Below are positions 9,301-17,221 of a stretch of 64,000 nucleotides of DNA, in pieces. Every line of letters starts with the position of its first letter. Position 1 is the first letter of the stretch. This DNA comes from Marine Group I thaumarchaeote (GTDB lineage: Archaea > Thermoproteota > Nitrososphaeria > Nitrososphaerales > Nitrosopumilaceae). Below the pieces are notes generated by a model. It was not told the DNA's origin and did not search any database. It worked only from the letters and a program-made list of their open reading frames with translations. Location: NCBI GenBank assembly GCA_013390375.1, contig JACATA010000003.1:1-64000 (forward strand), in the 5' to 3' direction. Position numbers and translations under genes: made by a program.

Positions 9301-9846
9301 TTGAGCGCTACAAATACTCTTAGAAATGATCATAAACAAATCAAAAGACTAGACAAGATTATCTCAAAATGCTCTTCTGACATCAATGCTGGAAAAACTA
9401 TTCCATTCTCTGATTTAGAGAAGATTACACTCATTATTTCAGAATTTTTGGATTCAATCCATTATTCTAGGGAAGAAGATTCATACTTTCCCTGCGTTGC
9501 CAGTTACGATCATCTAAAAAAAGAGATCCGAGCATTGTTGATAGAACATGAGTTTAGCAGAAGAATAGCTTCTAAAATCACACTACATTTAAAACGCTGG
9601 AAAAACGGCGAGGATTCTAGCGAGCCAGTAACGCGGTTCTTAAGAACTTATTCGATTTATCTGAACGATCATATATCAAAGGAAGAGGATTTTTTAGAGC
9701 GGGCAGAAAAAGAGATTCTTTCCAAAGAGGAGGAAAAAGAAATGTTTGAACAATTTCAATCAGATATGGCAATTACCCAAAAATTGGAATCTATTGTAAA
9801 AGAGCTCGATTATTTGGAAAATCAGCCTTGGTTCAAAACTAGTTAG
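9301..9846 (+). CDS. Hemerythrin (HHE) domain protein
   Basis: 181 aa with a TTG start. The HHE pattern is clear: HK at 11-12, H54 with E58/E59 (HYSREED), H83-E84, H96 and H124 with E128 (HISKEED). These would hold a di-iron site in a four-helix bundle that binds oxygen or NO, or senses iron or redox state. A TATA-like AAATTATAAG lies just upstream, suggesting a nearly leaderless transcript. The C-terminal 40 residues are acidic and helical. Exact role unknown. Confidence 0.88.
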   Translation: MSATNTLRNDHKQIKRLDKIISKCSSDINAGKTIPFSDLEKITLIISEFLDSIHYSREEDSYFPCVASYDHLKKEIRALLIEHEFSRRIASKITLHLKRWKNGEDSSEPVTRFLRTYSIYLNDHISKEEDFLERAEKEILSKEEEKEMFEQFQSDMAITQKLESIVKELDYLENQPWFKTS

Positions 9847-10052
9847 GTTGTTAACTCTGGCTTCAAAGTCCATGCAATACCAAGTGCTACAAAAGGTATT
9901 GAGATCAAACCAATAATAGGCAGAATAATGACTAATTGATCCTGACCTACATCACCGGTAATTAGCCAAGGTAAAGGGAGCGTAACTACAAACCAGATTA
10001 ATGCCATAAGAATAATCGTATTGCGTATTTTCTTTTTCTTGTTATTTGCCAA
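9843..10052 (-). CDS. Small two-helix membrane protein
   Basis: 69 aa. A basic N-terminus (MANNKKKKIRN) is followed by two hydrophobic segments at about residues 11-31 and 42-62, so it is a hairpin membrane protein. It overlaps the hemerythrin gene end to end by a few bases (convergent). No family recognised. Confidence 0.6.
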   Translation of the reverse strand: MANNKKKKIRNTIILMALIWFVVTLPLPWLITGDVGQDQLVIILPIIGLISIPFVALGIAWTLKPELTT

Positions 10053-10090
10053 TTATCTCACTTTTCACTATTCGAAAGACTATTTTTGTT

Positions 10091-10570
10091 TTATCGCGAT
10101 AATGATATGGTTACTGAGCCTTTCAAATTTCCAGTTCTTTTAATTGTAATTTCATAATTTGCCTCTCCTTCTACTTCTGGAATGTAAACATATTTCTGTC
10201 CAACATACTCCCACGTATAGTATTTTGAGATACCAGTGTCTACCTGTGTTCCTTTCAAAATAAATTCCTCAGAGAACACCGGTCTCCAACTAGGATCCAT
10301 GTAATATCTCTCAGTCCATTTTCCCTTAATATCAATTCTAATTTTAGTAGGAGAATCACCCATCGGAACAAATCCAAGCTTGTAAGTTCCTTCTTCTAGA
10401 TTGGGTAAAGAAGCCCTAACAGTCTGACGCTCATGCCACTCAGGCGAAGCCATACGAATACTCCAAACCTCCTCATTTTCAGGATTATCTGGGTTTATCT
10501 GGGCTCCAACAAATACCACTCCTACGATGGCTGCTAGGATAATACCTCCAATTATTGGCTTTTTACTCAC
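10091..10570 (-). CDS. Exported or membrane-anchored beta-rich protein
   Basis: 159 aa. Residues 5-26 form a signal anchor; the rest is predicted beta-rich with aromatic residues and no cysteines or catalytic motif. It lies upstream of, and on the same strand as, the 69-aa membrane protein, 38 nt away, so the two may form one transcript. Likely faces the outside of the cell. Family not recognised. Confidence 0.65.
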   Translation of the reverse strand: MSKKPIIGGIILAAIVGVVFVGAQINPDNPENEEVWSIRMASPEWHERQTVRASLPNLEEGTYKLGFVPMGDSPTKIRIDIKGKWTERYYMDPSWRPVFSEEFILKGTQVDTGISKYYTWEYVGQKYVYIPEVEGEANYEITIKRTGNLKGSVTISLSR

Positions 10571-10672
10571 AGAATTCGTGACGTTTACTAGTAAATCTAG
10601 TCATCGAAATTTCATTTACTGTTAATCATTTTTCACACAGGAAATTAATAATTAAATTCTAAACCATGCTAC

Positions 10673-11317
10673 ATGGGTTCGCTTTCAAGTAGATGGTCAA
10701 AACCACAAAAACCAGGAATATCTGAAAGATTAAACAGCGTACTTAAACCAAAAAGCGCTTTGAAACCACAAATAGAAACTGCCATTAAAAAATTACAAAC
10801 GCAAATTTCAAAATTAGACAATATGCTTTCATCATTAAATAGTAGAGATGAGAAAATTTTTCAAAGAATCATAGCAGCCACACAACAACACGATACTCAT
10901 ACTGCTAACACCTTATCAAAGGAGCTAGCTGAAGTTCGTAAGGTACGCCGTGTTCTTGGCAATGCACGAATGGCTATAGAACAAATAGAATTACGATTAA
11001 CAACATTCCATGATTTGGGAGATACAGTAGTAACTGTAATGCCAACCATTGGACTTATGAAAAACATGAAATCATCACTTGCCAAGTTTATGCCAGGTGC
11101 AGACCAAGAGCTTAACAACATGGCAGAGATGTTAGGAGGCTTGATGACTGAAACTTTCCATAGTACCGATGCTTCAATCGGCGCTGATGCTGTTATGGAT
11201 GCAGAATCAGAAAAAATCATGCAAGAAGCTTCTGCTGTTGCAGAGCAACAATCTGTGGATAAGTTTCCTACTATACCAGAACAGGCCTCAGAACCCTCAC
11301 CATCACGTTTTATGTAA
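10673..11317 (+). CDS. cdvB: CdvB paralogue (ESCRT-III/Snf7-like)
   Basis: 214 aa. Residues 29-175 are helical, with the ESCRT-III pattern: a basic first hairpin (LKPQIETAIKKLQTQISKL), then SRDEKIFQRII and the conserved VRKVRRVLGNARMAIEQIELRL helix region. The C-terminus carries FPTIP (198-202) followed by prolines, which resembles a MIM2 motif for binding the MIT domain of the CdvC ATPase. CdvB proteins polymerise on membranes in division or remodelling. It is clearly homologous to the protein at 35103-35780. Which CdvB type it is cannot be told here. Confidence 0.88.
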   Translation: MGSLSSRWSKPQKPGISERLNSVLKPKSALKPQIETAIKKLQTQISKLDNMLSSLNSRDEKIFQRIIAATQQHDTHTANTLSKELAEVRKVRRVLGNARMAIEQIELRLTTFHDLGDTVVTVMPTIGLMKNMKSSLAKFMPGADQELNNMAEMLGGLMTETFHSTDASIGADAVMDAESEKIMQEASAVAEQQSVDKFPTIPEQASEPSPSRFM

Positions 11318-11327
11318 GTGATTTTTC

Positions 11328-11942
11328 TTAACTTTTAGAACCTTTAAAACTCTTAATTCTGCTAGCCTCATCGGCTACTATTTTATCAATTTCTGAAATT
11401 TTATCACGTAGACTGTAAACTATGTTGCCAACATCATCTGCATCTTTTTCCACTTCAGATCGTTTTCTAGTCAGTTCTTGTAATCCTTCATTTTCCTCTT
11501 GTATGAATTGATTTATTTTCGTAAGCTTTTCTTTCAAATTCTTAATATCAACCGATTCTTCTTCAATACTTTTTACCAAACCTGTTCGTTTGTCTCTCAA
11601 TTCTTTAATCATGGATCCAACATAGTCAATAGCCTCTCCAAGCTTGAATCGTTTATCCATCAATCCCTCTATTCCAAGCTGACTTTGCATTGCAGTTCCA
11701 GCTTGTGAATATGATGTTGTTTCTTCAGCTGGTTCCGTGGAAGGAGTTTCTTCAGCTGGCTGTGAATATGATGTTGTTTCTTCAGCTGGTTCCGTGGAAG
11801 GAGTTTCTTCAGGTTTAGGCTCTGATTCAAAACTAGGAGTTTCTTCAGGTTTAGGCTCTGATTCAAAACTAGGAGTTTCTTCAGCCATTCCGCCAGAACC
11901 TTCATCCTCATCTTTATCCTTGAAAATATCAAACAAGCCCAT
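11328..11942 (-). CDS. Coiled-coil protein with acidic Pro/Glu/Ser repeats
   Basis: 204 aa from the ATG at 11942, chosen because MGLFDIFK is a plausible soluble N-terminus; an earlier in-frame start at 12005 would add 21 less likely residues. After about 20 residues come repeats: EETPSFESEPKP twice, then a 19-residue unit ending TTSYSQPA twice. From about residue 95 the protein is a long charged coiled coil. It ends 11 nt from the convergent CdvB gene. Possibly a scaffold; function unknown. Confidence 0.7.
   Translation of the reverse strand: MGLFDIFKDKDEDEGSGGMAEETPSFESEPKPEETPSFESEPKPEETPSTEPAEETTSYSQPAEETPSTEPAEETTSYSQAGTAMQSQLGIEGLMDKRFKLGEAIDYVGSMIKELRDKRTGLVKSIEEESVDIKNLKEKLTKINQFIQEENEGLQELTRKRSEVEKDADDVGNIVYSLRDKISEIDKIVADEASRIKSFKGSKS
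11700..11880 (-). repeat. In-frame tandem repeats (36 bp and 57 bp units)
   Basis: Two 36-bp copies encode EETPSFESEPKP and two 57-bp copies encode a 19-residue acidic unit. All unit lengths are multiples of three, so copy-number change would leave the frame intact. Such repeats also open long shadow frames. Confidence 0.8.
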
Positions 11943-12005
11943 TGATTCAATAAAATGACTCAGCAAGATAAAAGTTATGGCAAACTCCAAATTCTCACGA
12001 TCCAA

Positions 12006-12154
12006 CCTATTTTTTCAGGAATCTTGGATTTTTGCCCCCGCAGAAAAAATGTCGATTTTGGGCAAATTTTAACAACAAAAAACGCGTTCCGCTGGGTGTT
12101 CCGCTGTGGTGTTTCATACTGTCCCTCATAAGCAACATAATTCCATAATATGCC
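12006..12154. other. Divergent intergenic region with hairpin and short direct repeats
   Basis: TTTGCCC (12031-12037) pairs with GGGCAAA (12060-12066), and AAAAT/ATTTT pair inside that around a GTCG loop, giving a 12-bp stem with a bulge on one side. GTTCCGCTG occurs at 12086-12094 and 12098-12106. The GC-rich patches stand out against the AT-rich surroundings. Could be a regulatory RNA or operator region for either divergent gene. Confidence 0.4.
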
Positions 12155-12442
12155 ATGTCAAAACAACAATACAGATCCGAAATGGGAATCATGGGTGATA
12201 TCCTAGATGTAACCATGGACGGAGGTCAAAGCGGGGTTATTGTATCTGCAATATCCCGAAAAGCAAACCTCTCTCACTATGCAGTACTAGACAAATGTGA
12301 GAAGCTAATCAATGCAGGTTTGATGCAATCGGAAAGAAGAGATAGAAACAGGCTATTCAGGATTACTGGAAAAGGACTTGATTTTATCCAAGAATTCCAA
12401 AAGTTTCAAAATCTGATTGAATCCATGAATCTAAGGTATTAA
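12155..12442 (+). CDS. Small winged-helix DNA-binding protein
   Basis: 95 aa. Matches the archaeal single-domain winged-helix type (HTH_45-like): helices around SGVIVSAISRKANLSHYAVLDKCEKL, then a beta wing (RLFRITGKGLDFIQEF). No effector domain. It starts a run of four same-strand genes with short gaps, the next being a membrane protein that also ends in a winged helix, so a joint regulatory unit is likely. Target unknown. Confidence 0.82.
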   Translation: MSKQQYRSEMGIMGDILDVTMDGGQSGVIVSAISRKANLSHYAVLDKCEKLINAGLMQSERRDRNRLFRITGKGLDFIQEFQKFQNLIESMNLRY

Positions 12443-12445
12443 GCT

Positions 12446-13462
12446 ATGAGTTTGCAACAAACAGTTGCACAAAAGTATCAATCCTTGGAGGGGGAAATGC
12501 TTTTTGTAAGGAACACAGATATCCTCTCAACGATGGTTAGAATACCAATAGTTGTGATAGGCTTGATGCTTATAGCCTTAAGTGTGCCAATCCAACAATC
12601 CTTTGCTTCTAGTCGAACCCTTGATTTTACCATTTATCAGGATGGCTCAACTCATGTTTTTTATGAGTTAGATGCGGATCCGCTAGAACTGGAAATTACA
12701 GTTGAACTTTTTGGAGAAATGATAGAAAATATTACGATTATTGGCGAGGATGGATTTTTACTATCAAATGAGATTAATCATAATTTAGCTGTAATAGAAA
12801 CATTTGGCGCATCCCGCATCTCTATAGATTATGATACACAGGACTTGGTTTCAAAAACTGGAAAAATATGGGCATTTTCTGTAGATGCACCAGTACAATA
12901 TTCGTTACTAACGCCAAAAGACTCGGTGATCATTGAAATGAGTAATTTTCCACTTAGTATGCAGGTAGATAACGAGCAATCATATCTAACTTTCCCTCCA
13001 GGCCAAACAAACATCAGCTATTACATTAGCACATTGGCTTCCGCTCAATCCATACAGCCAATTCCAGAAGATGCAACAGATAATTCTTTGATTTTATATG
13101 CAGGCATTATTGCAGCTATCGGAATTGCCGCTATAATAGCAATCAAAAAAAGTAGGTCATCTAAAGCCATTGAACCATCTGTAACAATTCAGAAAGAGGA
13201 ACAACCTAAACCACAAAGTCTTGATCCAGAAGCAATTTTCAAAATAAAACGGGATCTAAGAGAAGATGATAAGGAGATAATTAATTTTATCTCGGCAAAC
13301 GGAGGTCAAGCTTATGAAAGCGAACTACGAAAGAAATTCCTTCAACCACGTACTACAATGTGGAGAGCTGTTAAACGGCTTGAAAGACAGGGAATCATAG
13401 AAATTGAGAAGAAAGATTTGCAGAATATTGTAAAACTAAAAAGTAAATTGGAGGACAGCTGA
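12446..13462 (+). CDS. Membrane-anchored winged-helix regulator with external sensor domain
   Basis: 338 aa. A hydrophobic segment at about residues 31-52 ends in QQSFAS, resembling a signal sequence. A beta-rich outside domain spans about 53-205, a second membrane segment about 212-232, and the cytoplasmic tail ends in a winged helix (about 265-330, with TTMWRAVKRLERQGIIEIE). This is the architecture of a one-component membrane transcription factor. The start is uncertain: ATG 12446 or the ATG at 12497, which has GGAGGGGGAA directly before it. The stop overlaps the next ATG. Confidence 0.75.
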   Translation: MSLQQTVAQKYQSLEGEMLFVRNTDILSTMVRIPIVVIGLMLIALSVPIQQSFASSRTLDFTIYQDGSTHVFYELDADPLELEITVELFGEMIENITIIGEDGFLLSNEINHNLAVIETFGASRISIDYDTQDLVSKTGKIWAFSVDAPVQYSLLTPKDSVIIEMSNFPLSMQVDNEQSYLTFPPGQTNISYYISTLASAQSIQPIPEDATDNSLILYAGIIAAIGIAAIIAIKKSRSSKAIEPSVTIQKEEQPKPQSLDPEAIFKIKRDLREDDKEIINFISANGGQAYESELRKKFLQPRTTMWRAVKRLERQGIIEIEKKDLQNIVKLKSKLEDS

Positions 13463-14532
13463 TGAACAAATTACTTGTCTTTTTCTCATTGATTTTGGTT
13501 GCAAGCATGGTTTTTGTTACCACCCCGAATACTGTGCATGCAGATTCCCAACTTGACATACTCATAAAAATAACGCAAAACACAAAAGAACACATCAAAA
13601 ATGATATTGATAAACTGAGCGATATTTCACAAGAAGTTTATGATTTCTATGATGAGGGTGCAAGAGAAACAGTTCTGTTAACCCAAGCTGCAGAAAAAGA
13701 AGATGTTGTATCAGCAAGGCAACATTTTATTTCTGCCATGATTGCCTTCAAGCAGGCTAGTTTAGCAATTTCAGAAACCGAATCGCAGAAAACACCACAA
13801 ACAATAATTTCTGATCAAAGCCAAACAATTAAGAAATATGAAAACAATATCAAAAAATTAAAGCTAATATCAGCCAAACTAAATACAGATATTGATTTTG
13901 AACAGATAGATCAATTGCTTGCTTTAGCCAAGGCAAACTATGCTAAAGGCAGCCTAAAACAAACTGAAGAGGTTCTTAGCAAGGCTGCATCTGAAGGCAA
14001 ACAAATCCAGAAATTATTATATGAAATCAGTGAACAGAATAGAATTATTAAAGCAAAACAGTTTGTGCAAAAACACACAGAGAGGATTAACAGCCTAATA
14101 CTCCAAGCTAAGACATTTGGCTTACAAAACACCGCCGATGTCTTAAAGCAATCTCAAATCCAACTTTTGCAAGCAAACACTACCAACCAAATAAAACAAC
14201 AGTTCAAAATTATTATTATTTATAAACAAAAAGTTGAACAGGTAAAAGAAACCAGCCAGGCTGAACTTTTAAGATTACAATCATTACTTGTTCCGCTTGA
14301 AAAGAAAGCTCAAAGTCTTGCTGGTGATCTAAAGGAAAACAGCGCGGCAGATCATTTCCTCAAAAAGGCTTTTAATCTTATTGAGGAGACCAAGCAAGAC
14401 ATAAAGGACTTGGAATATGCTCCAGGCGGAATTGGTAACACCAAATATCTTGATTTAACAGTTGGAAAAAAGATCCAAACAATCAAAGACCTGCTGATGA
14501 AAGTTGAAAGATTAATTTACATTTCATCATAA
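13462..14532 (+). CDS. Exported coiled-coil protein
   Basis: 356 aa. Residues 1-26 are a signal peptide ending near VHAD. The remainder is almost entirely helical and coiled coil, rich in K, Q and E, with no cysteines. The ATG overlaps the preceding stop (TGATG) and GGAGG lies 9-13 nt upstream, so it is translationally coupled to the membrane regulator. It may be the outside partner or output of that sensor. No known family recognised. Confidence 0.72.
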   Translation: MNKLLVFFSLILVASMVFVTTPNTVHADSQLDILIKITQNTKEHIKNDIDKLSDISQEVYDFYDEGARETVLLTQAAEKEDVVSARQHFISAMIAFKQASLAISETESQKTPQTIISDQSQTIKKYENNIKKLKLISAKLNTDIDFEQIDQLLALAKANYAKGSLKQTEEVLSKAASEGKQIQKLLYEISEQNRIIKAKQFVQKHTERINSLILQAKTFGLQNTADVLKQSQIQLLQANTTNQIKQQFKIIIIYKQKVEQVKETSQAELLRLQSLLVPLEKKAQSLAGDLKENSAADHFLKKAFNLIEETKQDIKDLEYAPGGIGNTKYLDLTVGKKIQTIKDLLMKVERLIYISS

Positions 14533-14565
14533 ACTTCATATACAATTTTAGGAGCAACTGACAAC

Positions 14566-14760
14566 ATGGCATCAAAACAAATTACCATTGGAATTGGAGT
14601 TCCAATGATTGTTACGGGCTTTTTAATTGCGATTTTTTGGGCACCACTTGTTGGAGATGTCAAAGAGACGGTTGAATTTATTGGAAGTTTAATTGGTATT
14701 ATAGGCGTCATCTTATTCATAGCTGGACTGTTTTATACTAAACAGCCAGTAGCAGCATAA
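14566..14760 (+). CDS. Small two-helix membrane protein
   Basis: 64 aa with two hydrophobic segments at about residues 6-26 and 36-57 and a short polar turn (DVKETVE). It lies 33 nt downstream of the exported coiled-coil gene with a GGAG-like site before it, so it probably closes that operon. Unknown function. Confidence 0.6.
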   Translation: MASKQITIGIGVPMIVTGFLIAIFWAPLVGDVKETVEFIGSLIGIIGVILFIAGLFYTKQPVAA

Positions 14761-14821
14761 ACAATCTAACTTCATTTAATTTCCAGATTAAATAAATAAC
14801 CAATATTGTTAGGAAAAATGT

Positions 14822-15535
14822 TTGAAAACTAGAATTTTTGAAATTTTCACCTCTATTGAGGGAGAGGGAATACTTTATGGTACCAAAACCCTATTCGTGA
14901 GGCTTGCAGGATGTCCTTACTCTTGTTTTTATTGTGATACACTGGATGCGCTTCCATTAGATTCTGGCAAAGAATATTCAATTACTGAAGCATGTAATCT
15001 AATAGACACTAGTCTGCAGGACAATACTTACAAGGTTAACTTTACTGGAGGCGAACCACTTATTCAATACGAGGCTGTCTATGAACTTGCAAAACATGTT
15101 AAAGCTCGTGGTCTTCCAACGTATCTCGAATCTGCATGTTTTGATTCAAAAAAATTTCTATACGTTTTACCATCAATTGACTTTGTTAAAATTGAGTTCA
15201 AAACAATAGATTCAGAATTTATTGATAAAAAACATTATCCTAATCTTATTAGAAATACACTTGAATGCCTTCAGGCATCAATAGAGGCTAAAAAAACAAC
15301 TTACATCAAGACAGTTATCAGCTCAAAAACTGAATTAAGCTCATTTAAAGAACTTTTAGAGCAAATTTTTAAAATTGTTTCCAAAGAAAATATTTCTGGA
15401 TTTATAATTCAACCCACAACTAGTATTTCTGAACCACCTTTAGAACAATTATTGGAGTTTTATGATAGTGTCTATCCATACTATGATGAAGTCAGAGTAG
15501 TACCACAGCTACACAAAATAATCTCAGCTCCATAA
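14822..15535 (+). CDS. queE: 7-carboxy-7-deazaguanine synthase (radical SAM)
   Basis: 237 aa with a TTG start; a nearby ATG is out of frame. The radical SAM motif is C31-x3-C35-x2-C38 (CPYSCFYC), preceded by the QueE signature EIFTSIEGEG and followed by FTGGEPL. It converts 6-carboxy-tetrahydropterin to CDG on the way to preQ0, used in archaea for archaeosine in tRNA. folE follows, and queC lies nearby on the other strand. queD is not seen in this window. Confidence 0.93.
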   Translation: MKTRIFEIFTSIEGEGILYGTKTLFVRLAGCPYSCFYCDTLDALPLDSGKEYSITEACNLIDTSLQDNTYKVNFTGGEPLIQYEAVYELAKHVKARGLPTYLESACFDSKKFLYVLPSIDFVKIEFKTIDSEFIDKKHYPNLIRNTLECLQASIEAKKTTYIKTVISSKTELSSFKELLEQIFKIVSKENISGFIIQPTTSISEPPLEQLLEFYDSVYPYYDEVRVVPQLHKIISAP

Positions 15536-15577
15536 ATCTCTGGATGATTCAGTACTAGTATAGATTATGCCATGTGG

Positions 15578-15585
15578 TATAAATA
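15578..15585 (+). promoter_or_regulatory. TATA box of folE
   Basis: TATAAATA at 15578-15585 lies 29-36 nt before the folE ATG, fitting a short-leader archaeal transcript. folE therefore has its own promoter despite following queE. Confidence 0.5.
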
Positions 15586-15613
15586 GCACTTTACTTTCTG
15601 AATTTGTATTATC

Positions 15614-16180
15614 ATGGATGAGGAAAGGATAAAGAAACTTGTTAGAGAATTGATCATAGAAATAGGTGAGGATCCTACTAGAGAAGGATTAATTAAAACA
15701 CCCGAACGCATAGCAAATGCTTACAAAGAAATTTTTGGTGGCTACGATTCTAATTCTGATCTGTCCGTACAATTTTCGGAAGACTCAGAGGTCGTAGTAG
15801 TAAGAGATATTCAATTTTACTCCATGTGTGAGCATCACATGTTACCATTTTTTGGAAAAATTCAGCTTGCATATTCTCCAAACGGAAGAATTTTTGGAAT
15901 TTCCAAGCTGGTCCGCTTGGTTGAAAAATATTCTAGAAGATTACAAATTCAAGAAAGAATGACAAAAAACATAGCAGATGAGTTGTATTCTCATGGAGTA
16001 AAGGGAGTTGCTGTAATAACAGAAGCTGAGCACCTTTGTATGAAGATGAGGGGCGTGAAAAATAATGCATCTGTGTCTTCTGCCGCATTTAGAGGAATTT
16101 ATGAGAGAAAAGAAGAAAAAGAAAACATCATAAATATTATTAAAAATCCCTCAAAAACATTTTTTACACAAAATTCCTGA
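15614..16180 (+). CDS. folE: GTP cyclohydrolase I (type IA)
   Basis: 188 aa. Converts GTP to 7,8-dihydroneopterin triphosphate, the first step to preQ0 (and pterins). Zinc ligands are visible as C72 and H75 (MCEHHMLPFFG) and C142 (HLCMKMRGV), and the substrate pocket motif is complete. The position between queE and queC points to 7-deazaguanine synthesis as the main job. The last 20 residues are a variable tail. Confidence 0.94.
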   Translation: MDEERIKKLVRELIIEIGEDPTREGLIKTPERIANAYKEIFGGYDSNSDLSVQFSEDSEVVVVRDIQFYSMCEHHMLPFFGKIQLAYSPNGRIFGISKLVRLVEKYSRRLQIQERMTKNIADELYSHGVKGVAVITEAEHLCMKMRGVKNNASVSSAAFRGIYERKEEKENIINIIKNPSKTFFTQNS

Positions 16181-16212
16181 AAAGATAAATAATCATTAAT
16201 TAGATCCGGTTT

Positions 16213-16539
16213 GTGGTAGGACGCGATAATGTTCATATTCCAAAGGAATCTTGGCCAAGTTTTACTTGGTATCTTATTGAATTTGCGATAGTGTTTGCAG
16301 TTGCAAATCTAATTGCATTTCAAACAATACCAGTATTTGATGAAATGATTGGTGAAAAGAATCTTTTGCTTTGTGAACAGGTATCATGGCTGTCTAAATG
16401 TGCCCCATCAGAGGAAAAAATGTCTGATACGGGATTACTAAATTGGATATACTGGAGCATGGTAGGCGGTGTGTTTATTGGATGGTATTTGCTTATTCGA
16501 GGAATTGTTCTTAAAAAACCAATTCTAGGAAACCGATAA
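16213..16539 (+). CDS. Small membrane protein
   Basis: 108 aa, GTG start. Two membrane segments, at about residues 18-38 and 76-97, flank a loop with two cysteines (C54 and C63) that could form a disulfide if outside. Convergent with queC, 6 nt apart. No recognised family. Confidence 0.65.
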   Translation: MVGRDNVHIPKESWPSFTWYLIEFAIVFAVANLIAFQTIPVFDEMIGEKNLLLCEQVSWLSKCAPSEEKMSDTGLLNWIYWSMVGGVFIGWYLLIRGIVLKKPILGNR

Positions 16540-16545
16540 CCACAA

Positions 16546-17220
16546 TTACACAAGATAGGGCGTTTTATCTTCAATACCCGCTTCCAAAAATGCAGCTTTT
16601 CGGTTATTACATGACTCACATTTACCGCACTGCACTTTTCCATTTTTGTAACAACTCCAAGTGTTGAAAATTTTATCTCCCAAAGTATCATAGCCTTTTT
16701 TTAATAACTGTTTTTTTGATAATTTTGCTTTGTACGGTGACCAAATTTGTATCCTTTTTCGAATTCCTGATTTAATACCATCAATTTCTCCCTGGTTAAA
16801 CGCAAATTCAATTTTTTTTGAGAAGGCTGGTCTACAATCTGGATAATTTTTGTCGCCCATGTGTGCACCATATGCAACTAAAGAAGCATTTATTGAAAAA
16901 GCCCAGGCAGTTGCTATTGATAAGAAAATTCCGTTTCTGATAGGCACAACGACTGAATAATTAAATTTACTAGGAATTTTTTTCTTTGAGCTTGTAAGTG
17001 CGTTTGTATCCCCATACAATTTCTTCATGAAATTGATATCTACAACTTTATGTTCTTTCAATCCAAGTATTTTTGCGAATGACTTTGCCTTTTTTATTTC
17101 CTGATTTGCTTTTTGGCCGTACAGAAAAGAAATTCCATACAACTCATATTTTTGTTTCAAATATGTGCATGTACTGACAGAGTCAATCCCGCCGCTAAAA
17201 ACCACTACTGCTTTTTTCAT
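16546..17220 (-). CDS. queC: 7-cyano-7-deazaguanine (preQ0) synthase
   Basis: 224 aa from the ATG at 17220; an upstream in-frame start would overlap thrB. It has the PP-loop motif FSGGIDS at residues 8-14 and a C-terminal zinc site CYKNGKVQCGKCESC. QueC turns CDG into preQ0 with ATP and ammonia. It begins 1 nt after the thrB stop, so it is co-transcribed with thrB, while queE and folE are convergent. Confidence 0.94.
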   Translation of the reverse strand: MKKAVVVFSGGIDSVSTCTYLKQKYELYGISFLYGQKANQEIKKAKSFAKILGLKEHKVVDINFMKKLYGDTNALTSSKKKIPSKFNYSVVVPIRNGIFLSIATAWAFSINASLVAYGAHMGDKNYPDCRPAFSKKIEFAFNQGEIDGIKSGIRKRIQIWSPYKAKLSKKQLLKKGYDTLGDKIFNTWSCYKNGKVQCGKCESCNNRKAAFLEAGIEDKTPYLV

Positions 17221-17221
17221 T

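Noticed and set aside
11669-11950. Long alternative frames over the repeats
   Set aside because: The repeat units are multiples of three, so all frames stay open; the Leu/Lys/Asn-rich products are shadows of the acidic coiled-coil gene.
12007-12216. Minus-strand frame of 69 codons through the divergent region
   Set aside because: It overlaps the winged-helix gene start and the hairpin and shows no protein-like pattern.
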